DNA of 64,000 nt from an uncultured Emticicia sp. (GTDB taxonomy: Bacteria > Bacteroidota > Bacteroidia > Cytophagales > Spirosomataceae). The stretch is taken from positions 62,001-126,000 of the forward strand of contig NZ_CALCZQ010000032.1 of assembly GCF_937903345.1 (NCBI RefSeq). The letters run 5' to 3'. The notes under the pieces are model-generated. The model was given only the letters and a program-made list of their open reading frames with translations. It was not told where the DNA came from and searched no databases. The translations under genes and the position numbers were made by a program. Below, piece after piece: positions 27,979 to 37,201 of this stretch; the first letter of the stretch is position 1; each line of letters starts with the position of its first letter.

Positions 27979-29328
27979 ATGACACATCAAGAAATCGTAA
28001 ATTATGTAAATAATCATCCATCGGGCAAAGTCAAACTAGCAATTGCTGATATTGATGGGGTTTTACGTGGAAAATATATCAGTAAACAAAAATTCATATC
28101 GCTGCTCGATGGCGATTTAGGTTTTTGTGATGTAATATTTGGCTGGGATATGGCCGATGTTTGCTACGATAATGGGACTTTTACTGGTTGGCATTCGGGC
28201 TATCCCGATGCGAAAGCCAAGCTGGATTTAAATACATTTCGCAAGATTCCGTGGGAAAATGACATCCCGTTCTTCCTAGCCGAATTTATTGAAAGTGCGG
28301 CTGAAATTTGTCCACGAAATGTACTAAAAAGAGTCATTGAAGAGGCTGTTAAACAAGGCTTTAAACCTTTTTTTTCGCAAGAATTTGAATGGTTTAATTT
28401 TGAAGAAACTCCTGCATCTATTCACGAAAAAGGTTTTCAAAATCTAAGCCCACTTACGCCTGGAATGTTTGGTTATTCGTTGCTTCGTAGTAGTTTACGT
28501 AATGATTTTATGACAAATATTTTCGAGCAACTTACGAAATTTGATATTCCGCTCGAAGGGCTTCACACCGAAACTGGTCCAGGAGTTTATGAGGCGGCAA
28601 TTACCTATTCGGATATTTTATTGGCTGCCGATCGAGCAATTTTATTCAAAAATTCGGTAAAAGAAATTGCTAATAATTTGGGAATTATGGCAACATTCAT
28701 GGCAAAATTCAGCGAAAATCTCCCAGGTTGTAGTGGTCATGTGCATCAAAGTCTATGGGATGCTGAGGAGAAAATAAATCTTTTTTATGATCAAAATACT
28801 CCCAACAATATCAGTCCATTAATGGAAAACTATATGGCTGGGCAGTTGCATTGTTTGCCACATATTTTGCCGATGGTTGCCCCGACAATCAACAGTTATA
28901 AACGTTTGGTTGAAGGAGCTTGGGCTCCAACTACGCTCACTTGGGCGGTTGATAACCGAACAGTGGCTTTGCGGGCTTTGCCTTTAGGTAAAAAATCATG
29001 TCGTCTCGAAACTCGGGTAGTTGGCTCAGATACCAATCCTTACTTGGCTTTAGCGGCTTGTTTGGCGGCAGGTTTATATGGTATTCGTCATCAACTTAAA
29101 CTCAAACAACCCGCTACGGTTGGCAATGGCTACCGTGATATTAGTAACGGAGTTTTACCAGGCAATTTGCATGAAGCTACGCATGCCATGAAAAATTCAG
29201 ACGTAGCCAAAGAGCTTTTCGGTGAAACTTTTGTGCAACATTTTACCCAAACTCGAGATTGGGAATGGCGACAACATGCAAAAGTTGTAACTGATTGGGA
29301 GTTAAAACGTTATTTTGAGATAGTATAA
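27979..29328 (+). CDS. Glutamine synthetase family ligase
   Basis: A 449-residue ATP-dependent gamma-glutamyl ligase. Seen are the N-terminal beta-grasp part (ADIDGVLRGKYI), the metal-binding ETGPGVYEAA, GCSGHVHQSLW with the conserved histidine, and the late substrate segment WAVDNRTVALR. The sequence is nearer the PuuA/FluG/GlnA-homologue class than GlnA I, so the acceptor may be an amine (polyamine or ethanolamine) instead of ammonia. The lack of the adenylylation loop cannot be confirmed by eye. It is followed after 117 bases by a GntP permease on the same strand, but no functional link is obvious. The start is ATG at 27979. Confidence 0.85.
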   Translation: MTHQEIVNYVNNHPSGKVKLAIADIDGVLRGKYISKQKFISLLDGDLGFCDVIFGWDMADVCYDNGTFTGWHSGYPDAKAKLDLNTFRKIPWENDIPFFLAEFIESAAEICPRNVLKRVIEEAVKQGFKPFFSQEFEWFNFEETPASIHEKGFQNLSPLTPGMFGYSLLRSSLRNDFMTNIFEQLTKFDIPLEGLHTETGPGVYEAAITYSDILLAADRAILFKNSVKEIANNLGIMATFMAKFSENLPGCSGHVHQSLWDAEEKINLFYDQNTPNNISPLMENYMAGQLHCLPHILPMVAPTINSYKRLVEGAWAPTTLTWAVDNRTVALRALPLGKKSCRLETRVVGSDTNPYLALAACLAAGLYGIRHQLKLKQPATVGNGYRDISNGVLPGNLHEATHAMKNSDVAKELFGETFVQHFTQTRDWEWRQHAKVVTDWELKRYFEIV

Positions 29329-29445
29329 AATCAATGATAAAATGTTGAATGATATAATTAGTGACAATTTAGGCATTTAACTATCATAGCTTTTTCATAC
29401 TTAGTCAGAAACCTTCACTCACTTATTTATTCAATAATTAATTCC

Positions 29446-30774
29446 ATGATTATCCTTGTTGTCTTTTTGGCGATAGCCTTTATTGTTATTTCTTCTACTT
29501 GGTTCAAACTCCATCCTTTAGCTGGTTTGCTTTTGGCGGCTATTGGCGTTGGGATTTTTGCAGGTTTACCGATTGATAAATTGGCCGAGACAATCGGGAA
29601 AGGCTTTGGAGAATTGATGTCGAAAATCGGTTTGATGGTCATTTTGGGCTGTGTGATTGGGTCTATTTTGGATAAATCAGGTGCAGCAATTAAAGTTGCA
29701 GATATAATTTTAAAACTTTTTGGTGAAAAATATCCTGCCTTTGCGATGTCGGTGATTGGAGCTATTGTAGGCATTCCTGTTTTTTGTGATTCGGGTTTTA
29801 TCATTTTGTCAAAACTTAATAAAATCGTAGCAAAAAAAGTAAATCGACCACTGGGAACGATAGCTATTGCCTTATCTGGTGGACTTTTCGCTACACATAC
29901 GCTCGTTCCACCAACCCCTGGTCCACTTTCGGCAGCTGGAAATCTGAACCTAACAGATTCGGTTGGACTTGTGATTTTGGTTGGTTTGGTGGTTTCAATT
30001 CCGAGTTTGTTTGTCTCGACTTGGTTTGCTCAGAAATTTGCATCAAACCTAGAAATAATCGAAGATAAAGAGGTGGAAATTAGTGAAGTAGAGAGTAGTA
30101 ATTTACAGGCTTGGAAAGCATTTATGCCAATTTTGCTTCCGATCTTTTTGATTGCTTTTGCCTCTTTTGCAAAAATATCACATGTTTTCAGCCAAGATGT
30201 TTTGCATTGGTTGAGTTTTCTCGGAAGTCCATTAGTATCATTTTTATTAGCAATTGGTTTTTCTTACACTCTTTTCCCCGAAAAACCTGCCGAAAAATTA
30301 TTGGCGTGTTTCAAAAGTGGTATCGAACATTGCGGAACTACCCTCGTGTTGGTAGGTGCGGGCGGAGCTTTCGGAGCAATTTTGAAAGAAACTGCTCTAA
30401 AAGACATGATTAGCAACTGGCTTTTGGTAAACCAAACATCGGGCCTTATGTTTTTGGTAATTGCATTTTTGGTGGCTGCATTTTTCAAAACTGCACAAGG
30501 TTCAACCACCACTTCGATGGTGCTTACTTCGGGTATTTTAGCACCACTCGCTAGCACCGTTGGTTTTTCTGAACCGCTCGACCTGACACTTTTAGTTATG
30601 GCTGTTGGAAGCGGAGCAATGACCGTTTCACACGCCAACGATGCTTGGTTTTGGGTAGTTTCTCAGTTTACAGGCCTCAATCAACGAGATGCCTATCGAA
30701 CCCATACATTGCTTTCGGGCTTACAAGGAATTATAAGTCTGATTGTTGTTTGTTTGATTTATTTAATTTGCTAA
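29446..30774 (+). CDS. GntP-family gluconate/H+ symporter
   Basis: An inner-membrane transporter of 442 residues with about 12-14 helices. GntP family signatures include HPLAGLLLAAIGVGIFAGLP, GIPVFCDSGFIILSKLNK and AQGSTTTSMVLTSG. Relatives import gluconate, idonate, fructuronate or glycerate-type acids by proton symport; which one is used here is unknown. The start is ATG at 29446. A D-2-hydroxyacid dehydrogenase gene lies 2.5 kb away on the other strand, but the link is weak. Confidence 0.92.
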   Translation: MIILVVFLAIAFIVISSTWFKLHPLAGLLLAAIGVGIFAGLPIDKLAETIGKGFGELMSKIGLMVILGCVIGSILDKSGAAIKVADIILKLFGEKYPAFAMSVIGAIVGIPVFCDSGFIILSKLNKIVAKKVNRPLGTIAIALSGGLFATHTLVPPTPGPLSAAGNLNLTDSVGLVILVGLVVSIPSLFVSTWFAQKFASNLEIIEDKEVEISEVESSNLQAWKAFMPILLPIFLIAFASFAKISHVFSQDVLHWLSFLGSPLVSFLLAIGFSYTLFPEKPAEKLLACFKSGIEHCGTTLVLVGAGGAFGAILKETALKDMISNWLLVNQTSGLMFLVIAFLVAAFFKTAQGSTTTSMVLTSGILAPLASTVGFSEPLDLTLLVMAVGSGAMTVSHANDAWFWVVSQFTGLNQRDAYRTHTLLSGLQGIISLIVVCLIYLIC

Positions 30775-30825
30775 AAAGCACCCAAATATAAAATATTTCG
30801 AGTATTTTTTTGAACTGTTATGCTT

Positions 30826-33159
30826 CTACATATTCAACCAATAAGTCATCTTCAAAATTAATGCTCGATTTTTTGGAGTCCAGGCTTTGATATAATAATT
30901 TGGAATATTTTCGGCAAAATAATTGTCAGTATAAACCAAGAAAATATCTGAAACAGGACGGAAACGCCACTGCAAACGAGAGTTGATATTTGTGTTATTA
31001 GTTTGGGTATTATACTGAAAAAATGTACTAAAAAACACATTTTTCGAGAAAGATAACTCAGCACGTGGGCCTATCAACCAATATTCTACACTATTGTAGG
31101 GCAGTGGCATTCCAATTTTAGTGTATTCACAATCAACTGAAAATACGCCGTAAGGTTGATAACGATAACCTATACTACCACTAAAATTGGTAGATTTACC
31201 ATTAATTTTTTCGGCTTTGTTGGAGAAATATGTGCCTTTCGAGAAATCAAATTCGCCATTGATATTGTTTCTGCGGCTACTTTTAAAACCAATATTGAAT
31301 GTTCGTGAAAGATAATCGCCAAGTGGCAATTTTTCCACATTTTTGTAGGTATCTGGGTTAGGATTATCGCTGGCATTGGTTGGGTCAAATGGATAAAACA
31401 AGTGTGTAAAACTTGAACCATAGGCAATGTAAGCCTCTGATCCCCTTGGGCTACTGGCAAAAACAAAGAGATTAGTTTTGCTGTCAAGCCTATTACCCTT
31501 CAAATCAAAGACATCATTGCCCTCTGAACCCACCCCATACGCATTCAAATATTGTGCAATAGTTTTTGAATTTGGATTCAAAATAATGGTAAAAGGTCGG
31601 TATATCTGCCAAATACCCGTGCGTGGTACAAAACCCACATCAGCACGGTAGTTTTCACCTATCCGTTGCACACCCAAATTCAATTCAAGATTTGGGTGAT
31701 TATACCCCATAAAATGAGCTGCACTTGCGGCATCTTTCTTGTTTTCGGGTGAAAAAGACTGGTGATAATAACTCTCTGATTGGAATCTGCTATCTTTTGA
31801 ATAAAAATTAAATTCTAAACCTCCAACTCGATTAAATTTTCGATATCCTAAGGTTTGTTCCGTCGTTAAGTTACTGAAATCATTTTCTTTATTCACAAAA
31901 ATTCCTCCTAAAGTGGAGCGATTTAAGAGTTTTCGTTGCACAACTGCCACCGAATAATTTGCGGCTGGCAAATACTTGTCTTCGCCGAAATTTACTTTAC
32001 GGGTTTGCATATTCATTACTCCAATTCGCCAATCTTCGTTGAGTTTTCCGCTGAGTCGTGCACCAGCCAAAATAGGAACTCTTTGTGTGTTTCCAGTATT
32101 TGGATTTCGAGTGATACCGATACGTCGCGAAAAAAACGGTCGAGTATCAGGAAAGCCAAAAGTGCCAAAAAGGTCATTGTTTTCTAGAAAAAACTGTCTT
32201 CTTTCAGGAAAAAACAACTCAAAACGGCTAAGATTAGTTACCTGTTTATCGACTTCAACTTGCGAGAAATCGGGGTTTACAGTTAAGTCTAAATTCAGTG
32301 AAGGTGTAACGGCAATTTTGGCATCCATACCCACACCCGCAGGAAAATTAGAGCTTGTTGGTAGGGCTTTTAAATCGCTTTCATTGCGTGGAAAATCCTT
32401 TTCAGTACCAACGGAAACAAACGGAATCAATGAAATATTCGCCCCAGGTTTTGGTGGATTTTCATCCCAAATCATGTTTCCTGCAAAAGCTAAGTTGGCG
32501 GGACGAAAATTACGAGGAACTGGTCGCCAAGTTGATACTTCGTTTCTTTTTAGCACATTTCTGCCAAAATTTACTCGCCAAGAATTTTGTCCATCGGTCA
32601 CTTTATAGCGTAAAGTTTTAAATGGAATTGCTAATTCAATAACCCAATAGTCGTCATAGGTTTTTACCTGCGAATACCATTTATTATCCCAATAATTAGA
32701 GGATTCTTCACCATTGAAAATCAAACCTTCACGTTGCACACCGTATGGATTAATTGCAAACTGAAAAGCATTTAGTTTATCTTTAAATGTATCAAAGTTT
32801 ACCGTAAACACATCGCTCGAGCCACCTTCAAAATCACGTTTTAGCGATGCCACCGTGTATAGGCCGCGAGGCTCAAAACAGATAGCACCTACATATATGA
32901 AATTATCATCGAAAAGTACTTTTACCTCGGTTTGTAGTTTAGCAAAAGATGAATCATAAGGACGGTTTAGAAAGAAATTTTTAGCAATATCGGCAGCTTT
33001 CCAAGAGTCTTCATCAAGCAATCCATCTAATTTGATGGGTGTAGTTGATTTTTTGATGTGAATATTATATTTGTCATCGTCTTGATTTTTTGAGTCTTGA
33101 GCAAATAATAAATTAATTCCCCTAAGGATTACTGCCAAGATAAAGTATAGTTTTTTCAT
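30826..33159 (-). CDS. DUF5916 outer-membrane protein with CBM9-like domain
   Basis: A 777-residue exported protein. A signal peptide ends near residue 20 (LLFAQ). Residues of about 35-230 are a carbohydrate-binding family 9-like beta sandwich (KLDGLLDEDSWKAADIAKNF). The remaining 500 residues alternate short aromatic beta strands, as in the DUF5916 outer-membrane barrel, including the conserved LFFPERRQFFLENNDLFG. The protein ends on an aromatic-rich strand (MTYWLNM). The function is not established; a glycan-related uptake or surface role is inferred from the CBM9 part. The start is ATG at 33159. A hairpin and inverted repeat lie upstream. Confidence 0.88.
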   Translation of the reverse strand: MKKLYFILAVILRGINLLFAQDSKNQDDDKYNIHIKKSTTPIKLDGLLDEDSWKAADIAKNFFLNRPYDSSFAKLQTEVKVLFDDNFIYVGAICFEPRGLYTVASLKRDFEGGSSDVFTVNFDTFKDKLNAFQFAINPYGVQREGLIFNGEESSNYWDNKWYSQVKTYDDYWVIELAIPFKTLRYKVTDGQNSWRVNFGRNVLKRNEVSTWRPVPRNFRPANLAFAGNMIWDENPPKPGANISLIPFVSVGTEKDFPRNESDLKALPTSSNFPAGVGMDAKIAVTPSLNLDLTVNPDFSQVEVDKQVTNLSRFELFFPERRQFFLENNDLFGTFGFPDTRPFFSRRIGITRNPNTGNTQRVPILAGARLSGKLNEDWRIGVMNMQTRKVNFGEDKYLPAANYSVAVVQRKLLNRSTLGGIFVNKENDFSNLTTEQTLGYRKFNRVGGLEFNFYSKDSRFQSESYYHQSFSPENKKDAASAAHFMGYNHPNLELNLGVQRIGENYRADVGFVPRTGIWQIYRPFTIILNPNSKTIAQYLNAYGVGSEGNDVFDLKGNRLDSKTNLFVFASSPRGSEAYIAYGSSFTHLFYPFDPTNASDNPNPDTYKNVEKLPLGDYLSRTFNIGFKSSRRNNINGEFDFSKGTYFSNKAEKINGKSTNFSGSIGYRYQPYGVFSVDCEYTKIGMPLPYNSVEYWLIGPRAELSFSKNVFFSTFFQYNTQTNNTNINSRLQWRFRPVSDIFLVYTDNYFAENIPNYYIKAWTPKNRALILKMTYWLNM

Positions 33160-33167
33160 ACAGGATA

Positions 33168-33220
33168 GCCCCCGAAACCCTGAAAGGGGTCGTTATTGTT
33201 TTTGATTTGATAAATCAAAA
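33168..33220. repeat. Two inverted repeats before the DUF5916 gene
   Basis: A C4-5/G4 hairpin (gcccccg ... aaaggggtc, about 33168-33190) is followed by a perfect 9-bp inverted repeat at 33200-33208/33212-33220 (TTTTGATTT-GAT-AAATCAAAA). Both lie within 60 bases upstream of the minus-strand start at 33159. They could be 5' UTR structure or an operator. Confidence 0.55.
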
Positions 33221-33292
33221 TTTAGGGATTTCATAAAGTTAATTTATAAATTTAGTTTGTTGCATTTTTTAACAAAGGTACTGAAATTTGGA

Positions 33293-34246
33293 TTATATCA
33301 TTCCTTTTGGTGGTTTTCCCTGCTGAAATGAAGCGATATTTTCCACCACACCCTTCAATAATTCTTTACGTGCACTTACACCTGCCCATGCAATGTGTGG
33401 CGTAATAATAGTGTTTTTTGCCGTCAATAAGGGGTTTTTGGTAGTAGGTGGCTCAACTGAAAGAACGTCAAGCCCTGCACCCGCAATCACGCCCGAATTG
33501 AGAGCGTTGGCTAAGTCTTCTTCATGAATGAGACCGCCACGTGAGGTGTTTATCAAAATCGCCGATGATTTCATTAGAGCCAATCTATTTTTGTTGATAA
33601 ATTGTTGATTATCAGTCGTTAGTGGGCAGTGTAAAGTAATAAAGTCACTTTCTTGAAAAATTTGTTCTTGACTACAAAGTTGCACATTGGCCATACCACC
33701 AGAAGTCAAATCACGCTTATTTCCCAACACTTTCATACCAAACCCTAAACCGATATTTGCTACCTTTTTTCCAATATCACCCAAGCCAATAATTCCCAAA
33801 GTTTTACCTTCGAGTTCGACCAAAGGAGAGTGATAAAAACAAAAATCAGGACAGGTAGTCCATGTGTTTTCAATATTTTGAGCGTGCTCGGCTACTCGGT
33901 TTGTGAAGCCTAAAATCAATGAAAATACTAATTGAGCTACTGATGCCGAGCTGTAGCCTCGCACATTTGCTACTACAATTCCCTGTGCTTTGGCGGCTTC
34001 AATATCAATGATATTAAAACCAGTTGCCGTAACACCAATGTATTTTAGTTTTGGTAATTGGCTGATAGTATGTGCATTAAGTGGGCATTTGTTAGTCAAT
34101 ATTACTTCAGCATTTTTTACTCGATCAATAATTTGTTCAGGTGAAGTTCGGTCGTAGAGCGTCACCTTGCCAAGGGTATTAAGAATAGAAATGTCTAAAT
34201 CATTGAGTGGATTTAGGGTATAGGCATCAAGAAAAACGATATTCAT
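33293..34246 (-). CDS. D-2-hydroxyacid dehydrogenase
   Basis: An NAD-dependent cytoplasmic oxidoreductase of 317 residues. The Rossmann nucleotide motif is GLGDIGKKVANIG, preceded by the family's catalytic-domain segment. The catalytic Arg is in INTSRGGLIHEEDL, the Glu in AGLDVLSVEPP and the His in ITPHIAWAG. It resembles glycerate/hydroxypyruvate reductases; the true substrate is open. The start is ATG at 34246. It is a single gene divergent from the small secreted protein that follows. Confidence 0.91.
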   Translation of the reverse strand: MNIVFLDAYTLNPLNDLDISILNTLGKVTLYDRTSPEQIIDRVKNAEVILTNKCPLNAHTISQLPKLKYIGVTATGFNIIDIEAAKAQGIVVANVRGYSSASVAQLVFSLILGFTNRVAEHAQNIENTWTTCPDFCFYHSPLVELEGKTLGIIGLGDIGKKVANIGLGFGMKVLGNKRDLTSGGMANVQLCSQEQIFQESDFITLHCPLTTDNQQFINKNRLALMKSSAILINTSRGGLIHEEDLANALNSGVIAGAGLDVLSVEPPTTKNPLLTAKNTIITPHIAWAGVSARKELLKGVVENIASFQQGKPPKGMI

Positions 34247-34456
34247 AAGGCTTAAAATCAGAAATTATTTGACGAAATTATCACCTAAAACTTTCTTGTC
34301 AAAACACTTTATGGATAAACGGAAATTTATCTTCTCAATAAGAAAACTTTATAAAACTTGCACTTTTATAGTATCTTTACTTACGTTTATTAAACCTATC
34401 GTTCTAAAATTTTAGCTTATAAATGTGAGTGTATTTCAAAGTAAAATTCTAAAAAT

Positions 34457-35158
34457 ATGAAAACTACTTTTTTTTCTATCTTTATTGTGCTAATTATGGC
34501 TGTTGAAAGTTTTGCAGGAACGCTCCTTGGTTCATGGGAAATGCAGCCCGAAGGTAATTCTAGCGAAAGAGCTGTAATGATAGCCACCGAAAACTACCTT
34601 TCAATCTCAGTTTTTGAGAAAAATATTTATATACGAACTTACGGTGGAACTTACGAAATTAATGATGCTGGATTGACATTAATAGTCGAATTTAATGACA
34701 AAAATCCTGAGAATGTAGGCACGAAAATTTCGTATAAATTTACGAGAAAAAATAATGATTTTACGATTGAAAATCAGGTGAAAACAACTTGGAAACGCAT
34801 TGATGAAGGAAAAGATGCCCTTTCGGGAAATTGGCGAATCACGGCTCGTGCTGGTCAAGATGGACAAATGACCGAAATGAAACGTACGGCACGTAAGACT
34901 TTGAAAATATGCTCCGAAACAAGATTTCAATGGTTTGCCATTAACCCCGAAACAAAAGAGTTTTTCGGTACAGGTGGCGGAACTTACCAGTTTAAGGATG
35001 GAAAATATACCGAAAAACTTGAGTTTTTCTCAAGAGATAATAGCCGAGTAGGAGCATCGTTGACTTTTGATGCAAAAGTAGAAGGAGACAAATGGCATCA
35101 TTCGGGAAAAAGCTCAAAAGGCGATTCGGTCAATGAAGTTTGGGGGAAAGAAAAATAA
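34457..35158 (+). CDS. Secreted protein with two tandem homologous domains
   Basis: 233 residues; a Sec signal peptide ends at SFAG near residue 21. I see no named family with certainty. The mature part contains two units of about 105 residues that align by eye. Both begin LxGxW (LLGSWEM and LSGNWRI), carry GGTYE/GGTYQ about 45 to 60 residues later, and then a charged strand ending in a W or V-W before K. This suggests an internal duplication of a small lipocalin-like beta domain, where lipocalin-like is an inference. The start is ATG at 34457. Nothing adjoining indicates function. Confidence 0.8.
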   Translation: MKTTFFSIFIVLIMAVESFAGTLLGSWEMQPEGNSSERAVMIATENYLSISVFEKNIYIRTYGGTYEINDAGLTLIVEFNDKNPENVGTKISYKFTRKNNDFTIENQVKTTWKRIDEGKDALSGNWRITARAGQDGQMTEMKRTARKTLKICSETRFQWFAINPETKEFFGTGGGTYQFKDGKYTEKLEFFSRDNSRVGASLTFDAKVEGDKWHHSGKSSKGDSVNEVWGKEK

Positions 35159-35275
35159 ATTTCAGTTTATGTTGTTTTATTGGCGACTATAAAAATATTG
35201 AAAATAAAAGCTAATACAGCGATTGCTAAATAGATAAGATACATTTTTGTATGTAGGTTAGGATGAAAAACGCAC

Positions 35276-36313
35276 TCAAATCAACACAATATCATTGGCA
35301 TTTGCTACCTCAAAGTTGATTGTTTTCAAATTATCAGCTAATTCAAATGAAGAAACCTTCGTGCGTGCAACAGCCAGCATTTCGCCTTGAATATTGATAA
35401 TCTCTACAACTTCACCCATTTCGAAATCGCCTTTTACTTTTTTGATACCTACAGCCAATAAACTATTGCGTTTTTGGATAGCTTTAGTTGCTCCTGCATC
35501 AATTTGTAAAGTTCCTACCGCCACGCTTCCGCTGGCCAACCATTTATTTCTTGATGAAAGATTGACTACTTGTGCTGAAAACTCGCTTCCTGCTTCACCT
35601 TTGATGGCTTTCAAGATGCCGTCAGTTTCTTTCATTCCGAAAATAATTACTTTGATTCCCATACGAGTGGCAAGTTTCGTAAAAGTTAATTTAGAAGCCA
35701 TTCCACCCGAACCAAGTGCCGATTTTGAATTATCAACCAAGCCAAGTATTTGATTATCAATATTTTCTATTTTGCGAATGATATTTTTCTCTTTGTCCAA
35801 AAGTCCGCCAACTGAAGTGCAAATCATCAGCGTTTCTGCTCCGAAACCTGTGGCGATTAATGTTGCTAGTTCGTCATTGTCCGAAAACTTTAATTCACGA
35901 TTACTCACTACATCGTTTTCGTTGGCAATCGGAATAATGTCATTTTTCCATAGTTCTTGGTAAGTTTCTTTTAATTGTAAAAATTGTTCACGATTACCAA
36001 AATGTTGGCGTTCGCACAAACTTTGGGCAATCTGAATGCCGTATTGTGAAAAATATTTCGAGTAAATATTCAACAAAAGCGGATTTCCGATGGCAGCGGC
36101 GGCTTTTCTCTCTGCAATTTCGCCCGAATAGTTTTTTATAAAATGTTTTCCAGCACCAACCGCACCCGAAGATACCATAACTATTTGATAATCAGCATGA
36201 AGAAAGGCTACTTGGCGTGCAATATCTGCAATAACGGTTTCGTCTGGCTCACCATTTTTTTGTGTGATGGAAGCCGTTCCAAATTTTAAAATGAGGATAG
36301 GTTTTTGAATCAT
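35276..36313 (-). CDS. proB: Glutamate 5-kinase
   Basis: Phosphorylates glutamate, the first step of proline biosynthesis, in the cytoplasm. Its 345 residues comprise an amino acid kinase domain (KFGTASITQ at the N-terminus, VMVSSGAVGAGK, IPIANENDVVS, FSDNDELATLIA, GSGGMASKL) and a C-terminal PUA-like domain (about 265-345). The start is ATG at 36313. No proA is next to it. A terminator copy related to that of typA lies just upstream. Confidence 0.93.
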   Translation of the reverse strand: MIQKPILILKFGTASITQKNGEPDETVIADIARQVAFLHADYQIVMVSSGAVGAGKHFIKNYSGEIAERKAAAAIGNPLLLNIYSKYFSQYGIQIAQSLCERQHFGNREQFLQLKETYQELWKNDIIPIANENDVVSNRELKFSDNDELATLIATGFGAETLMICTSVGGLLDKEKNIIRKIENIDNQILGLVDNSKSALGSGGMASKLTFTKLATRMGIKVIIFGMKETDGILKAIKGEAGSEFSAQVVNLSSRNKWLASGSVAVGTLQIDAGATKAIQKRNSLLAVGIKKVKGDFEMGEVVEIINIQGEMLAVARTKVSSFELADNLKTINFEVANANDIVLI

Positions 36314-36341
36314 AATGGCAAAGATACAATTTTCAAACTAC

Positions 36342-36381
36342 ACAAAAAAAGCCTTGATAATCTTCCGACCATCAAGGCTTT
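36342..36381 (-). terminator. Terminator, third copy of the typA-type hairpin
   Basis: A 40-base segment with stem AAAGCCTTGAT/ATCAAGGCTTT. It differs at only two positions (36366 and 36370) from the copies at 36767-36806 and 37541-37580. It follows the antitoxin-like gene at 36400-36705. Confidence 0.8.
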
Positions 36382-36399
36382 GGTATTTTATTTCTTCCA

Positions 36400-36705
36400 T
36401 CATTGATTCAAGGCTAAAAGGTCTTGCTGATAGGCATTTACAACATCAATCGAACTTTCCCACGTAATGCTATCATCTTCTTTTTCAAATATGGTATGTT
36501 GTTTGATTTGCTCAAAATTTTGACAAAAAATCTCGAAATTCATTCCATATTTTTGTTCAAAATAATCAATGCGACTTTTGTAGTAAGCTATTTTTTGTTG
36601 AATAATTCCTTTGGCTTGTTTTCGTGCGAAGTCTAATATACTCGAATAACCCAAATCCTGAATTAATTGGGTGAGTGTTTCGGAGGTATTCGCTATTTCT
36701 ACCAT
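36400..36705 (-). CDS. Orphan antitoxin-like small protein
   Basis: 101 residues, helical and acidic, with the segment YKSRIDYFEQKYGMNFEIF and a C-terminal EKEDDSITWESS. This pattern recurs in small proteins encoded beside TumE-like (DUF6516) toxins, so I call it antitoxin-like. The family assignment is by memory of that pattern and is uncertain. No partner toxin is present: proB is downstream and the typA 3'-end copy upstream. The start is ATG at 36705. It is flanked on both sides by copies of the typA-type terminator. Confidence 0.65.
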   Translation of the reverse strand: MVEIANTSETLTQLIQDLGYSSILDFARKQAKGIIQQKIAYYKSRIDYFEQKYGMNFEIFCQNFEQIKQHTIFEKEDDSITWESSIDVVNAYQQDLLALNQ

Positions 36706-36766
36706 GTTTGTTCTGAGTTTTACACAAACTTACACATAATCGAAAACTTTGTGCAAATTTTTTCAC

Positions 36767-36926
36767 ACAAAAAAAGCCTTGATAATCTTCAGACTATCAA
36801 GGCTTTAATATATTTCTCAGAAATTAAGCTCCTGCAAAAGCGTTTTTGCTTTCTGCACGTTTACGCTCGTTTTCGTCAAGGTAAATCTTACGCATACGAA
36901 TTGATTTTGGGGTGATAAATATTCGT
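36767..36926 (-). repeat. Duplicated 3' end of typA with terminator
   Basis: Copy of 37541-37704. The first 144 bases match with a single difference (36896 versus 37670); similarity then continues, with about four bases lost, to AAATATTCGT at 36926. It encodes the last 29 residues of TypA (PKSIRMRKIYLDENERKRAE and the final AESKNAFAGA) with stop and terminator, but has no start. It is not a gene. Confidence 0.92.
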
Positions 36927-36937
36927 AGAAAAAGCCA

Positions 36938-37195
36938 TCAATAATGATATTTACAAGATATAATCACGATTAAATCATTGGTTACTTCATATACCAATCG
37001 GTGTTCGTCAGTAATACGTCTTGACCAGCAACCTTTTAGTTCATGTTTTAAGGGTTCGGGTTTGCCTTTTCCGAGAAAAGGTGTTCGCTGAATTTCCTTC
37101 AACAGTTCACCAATTTTTTTAAAGTTTTGTTTATTTTCAGATGCCCAAGCTATGAAATCCTCCAAAGCTTGATTTTCAAAAACGACTTTTCTCAT
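36938..37195 (-). CDS. YoeB/Txe-family mRNA interferase toxin
   Basis: A ribosome-dependent endoribonuclease toxin of 85 residues, the usual YoeB length. Residues matching the E. coli YoeB active site are present: Glu47 (KPEPLKH), Arg66 (EHRLVY), His84 and Tyr85 in the terminal CKYHY. The block CWSRRITDEHRLVYEV is nearly that of YoeB, so the toxin looks intact. It is downstream of its antitoxin with a 6-base gap. The pair sits between two copies of the typA 3' end, indicating recent insertion. Confidence 0.92.
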   Translation of the reverse strand: MRKVVFENQALEDFIAWASENKQNFKKIGELLKEIQRTPFLGKGKPEPLKHELKGCWSRRITDEHRLVYEVTNDLIVIISCKYHY

Positions 37196-37201
37196 TAAAA
37201 A

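Noticed and set aside
36767..36926. Short coding fragment of typA as a separate gene
   Set aside because: It has only the last 29 codons with no start, so it is a duplicated end, not a gene.
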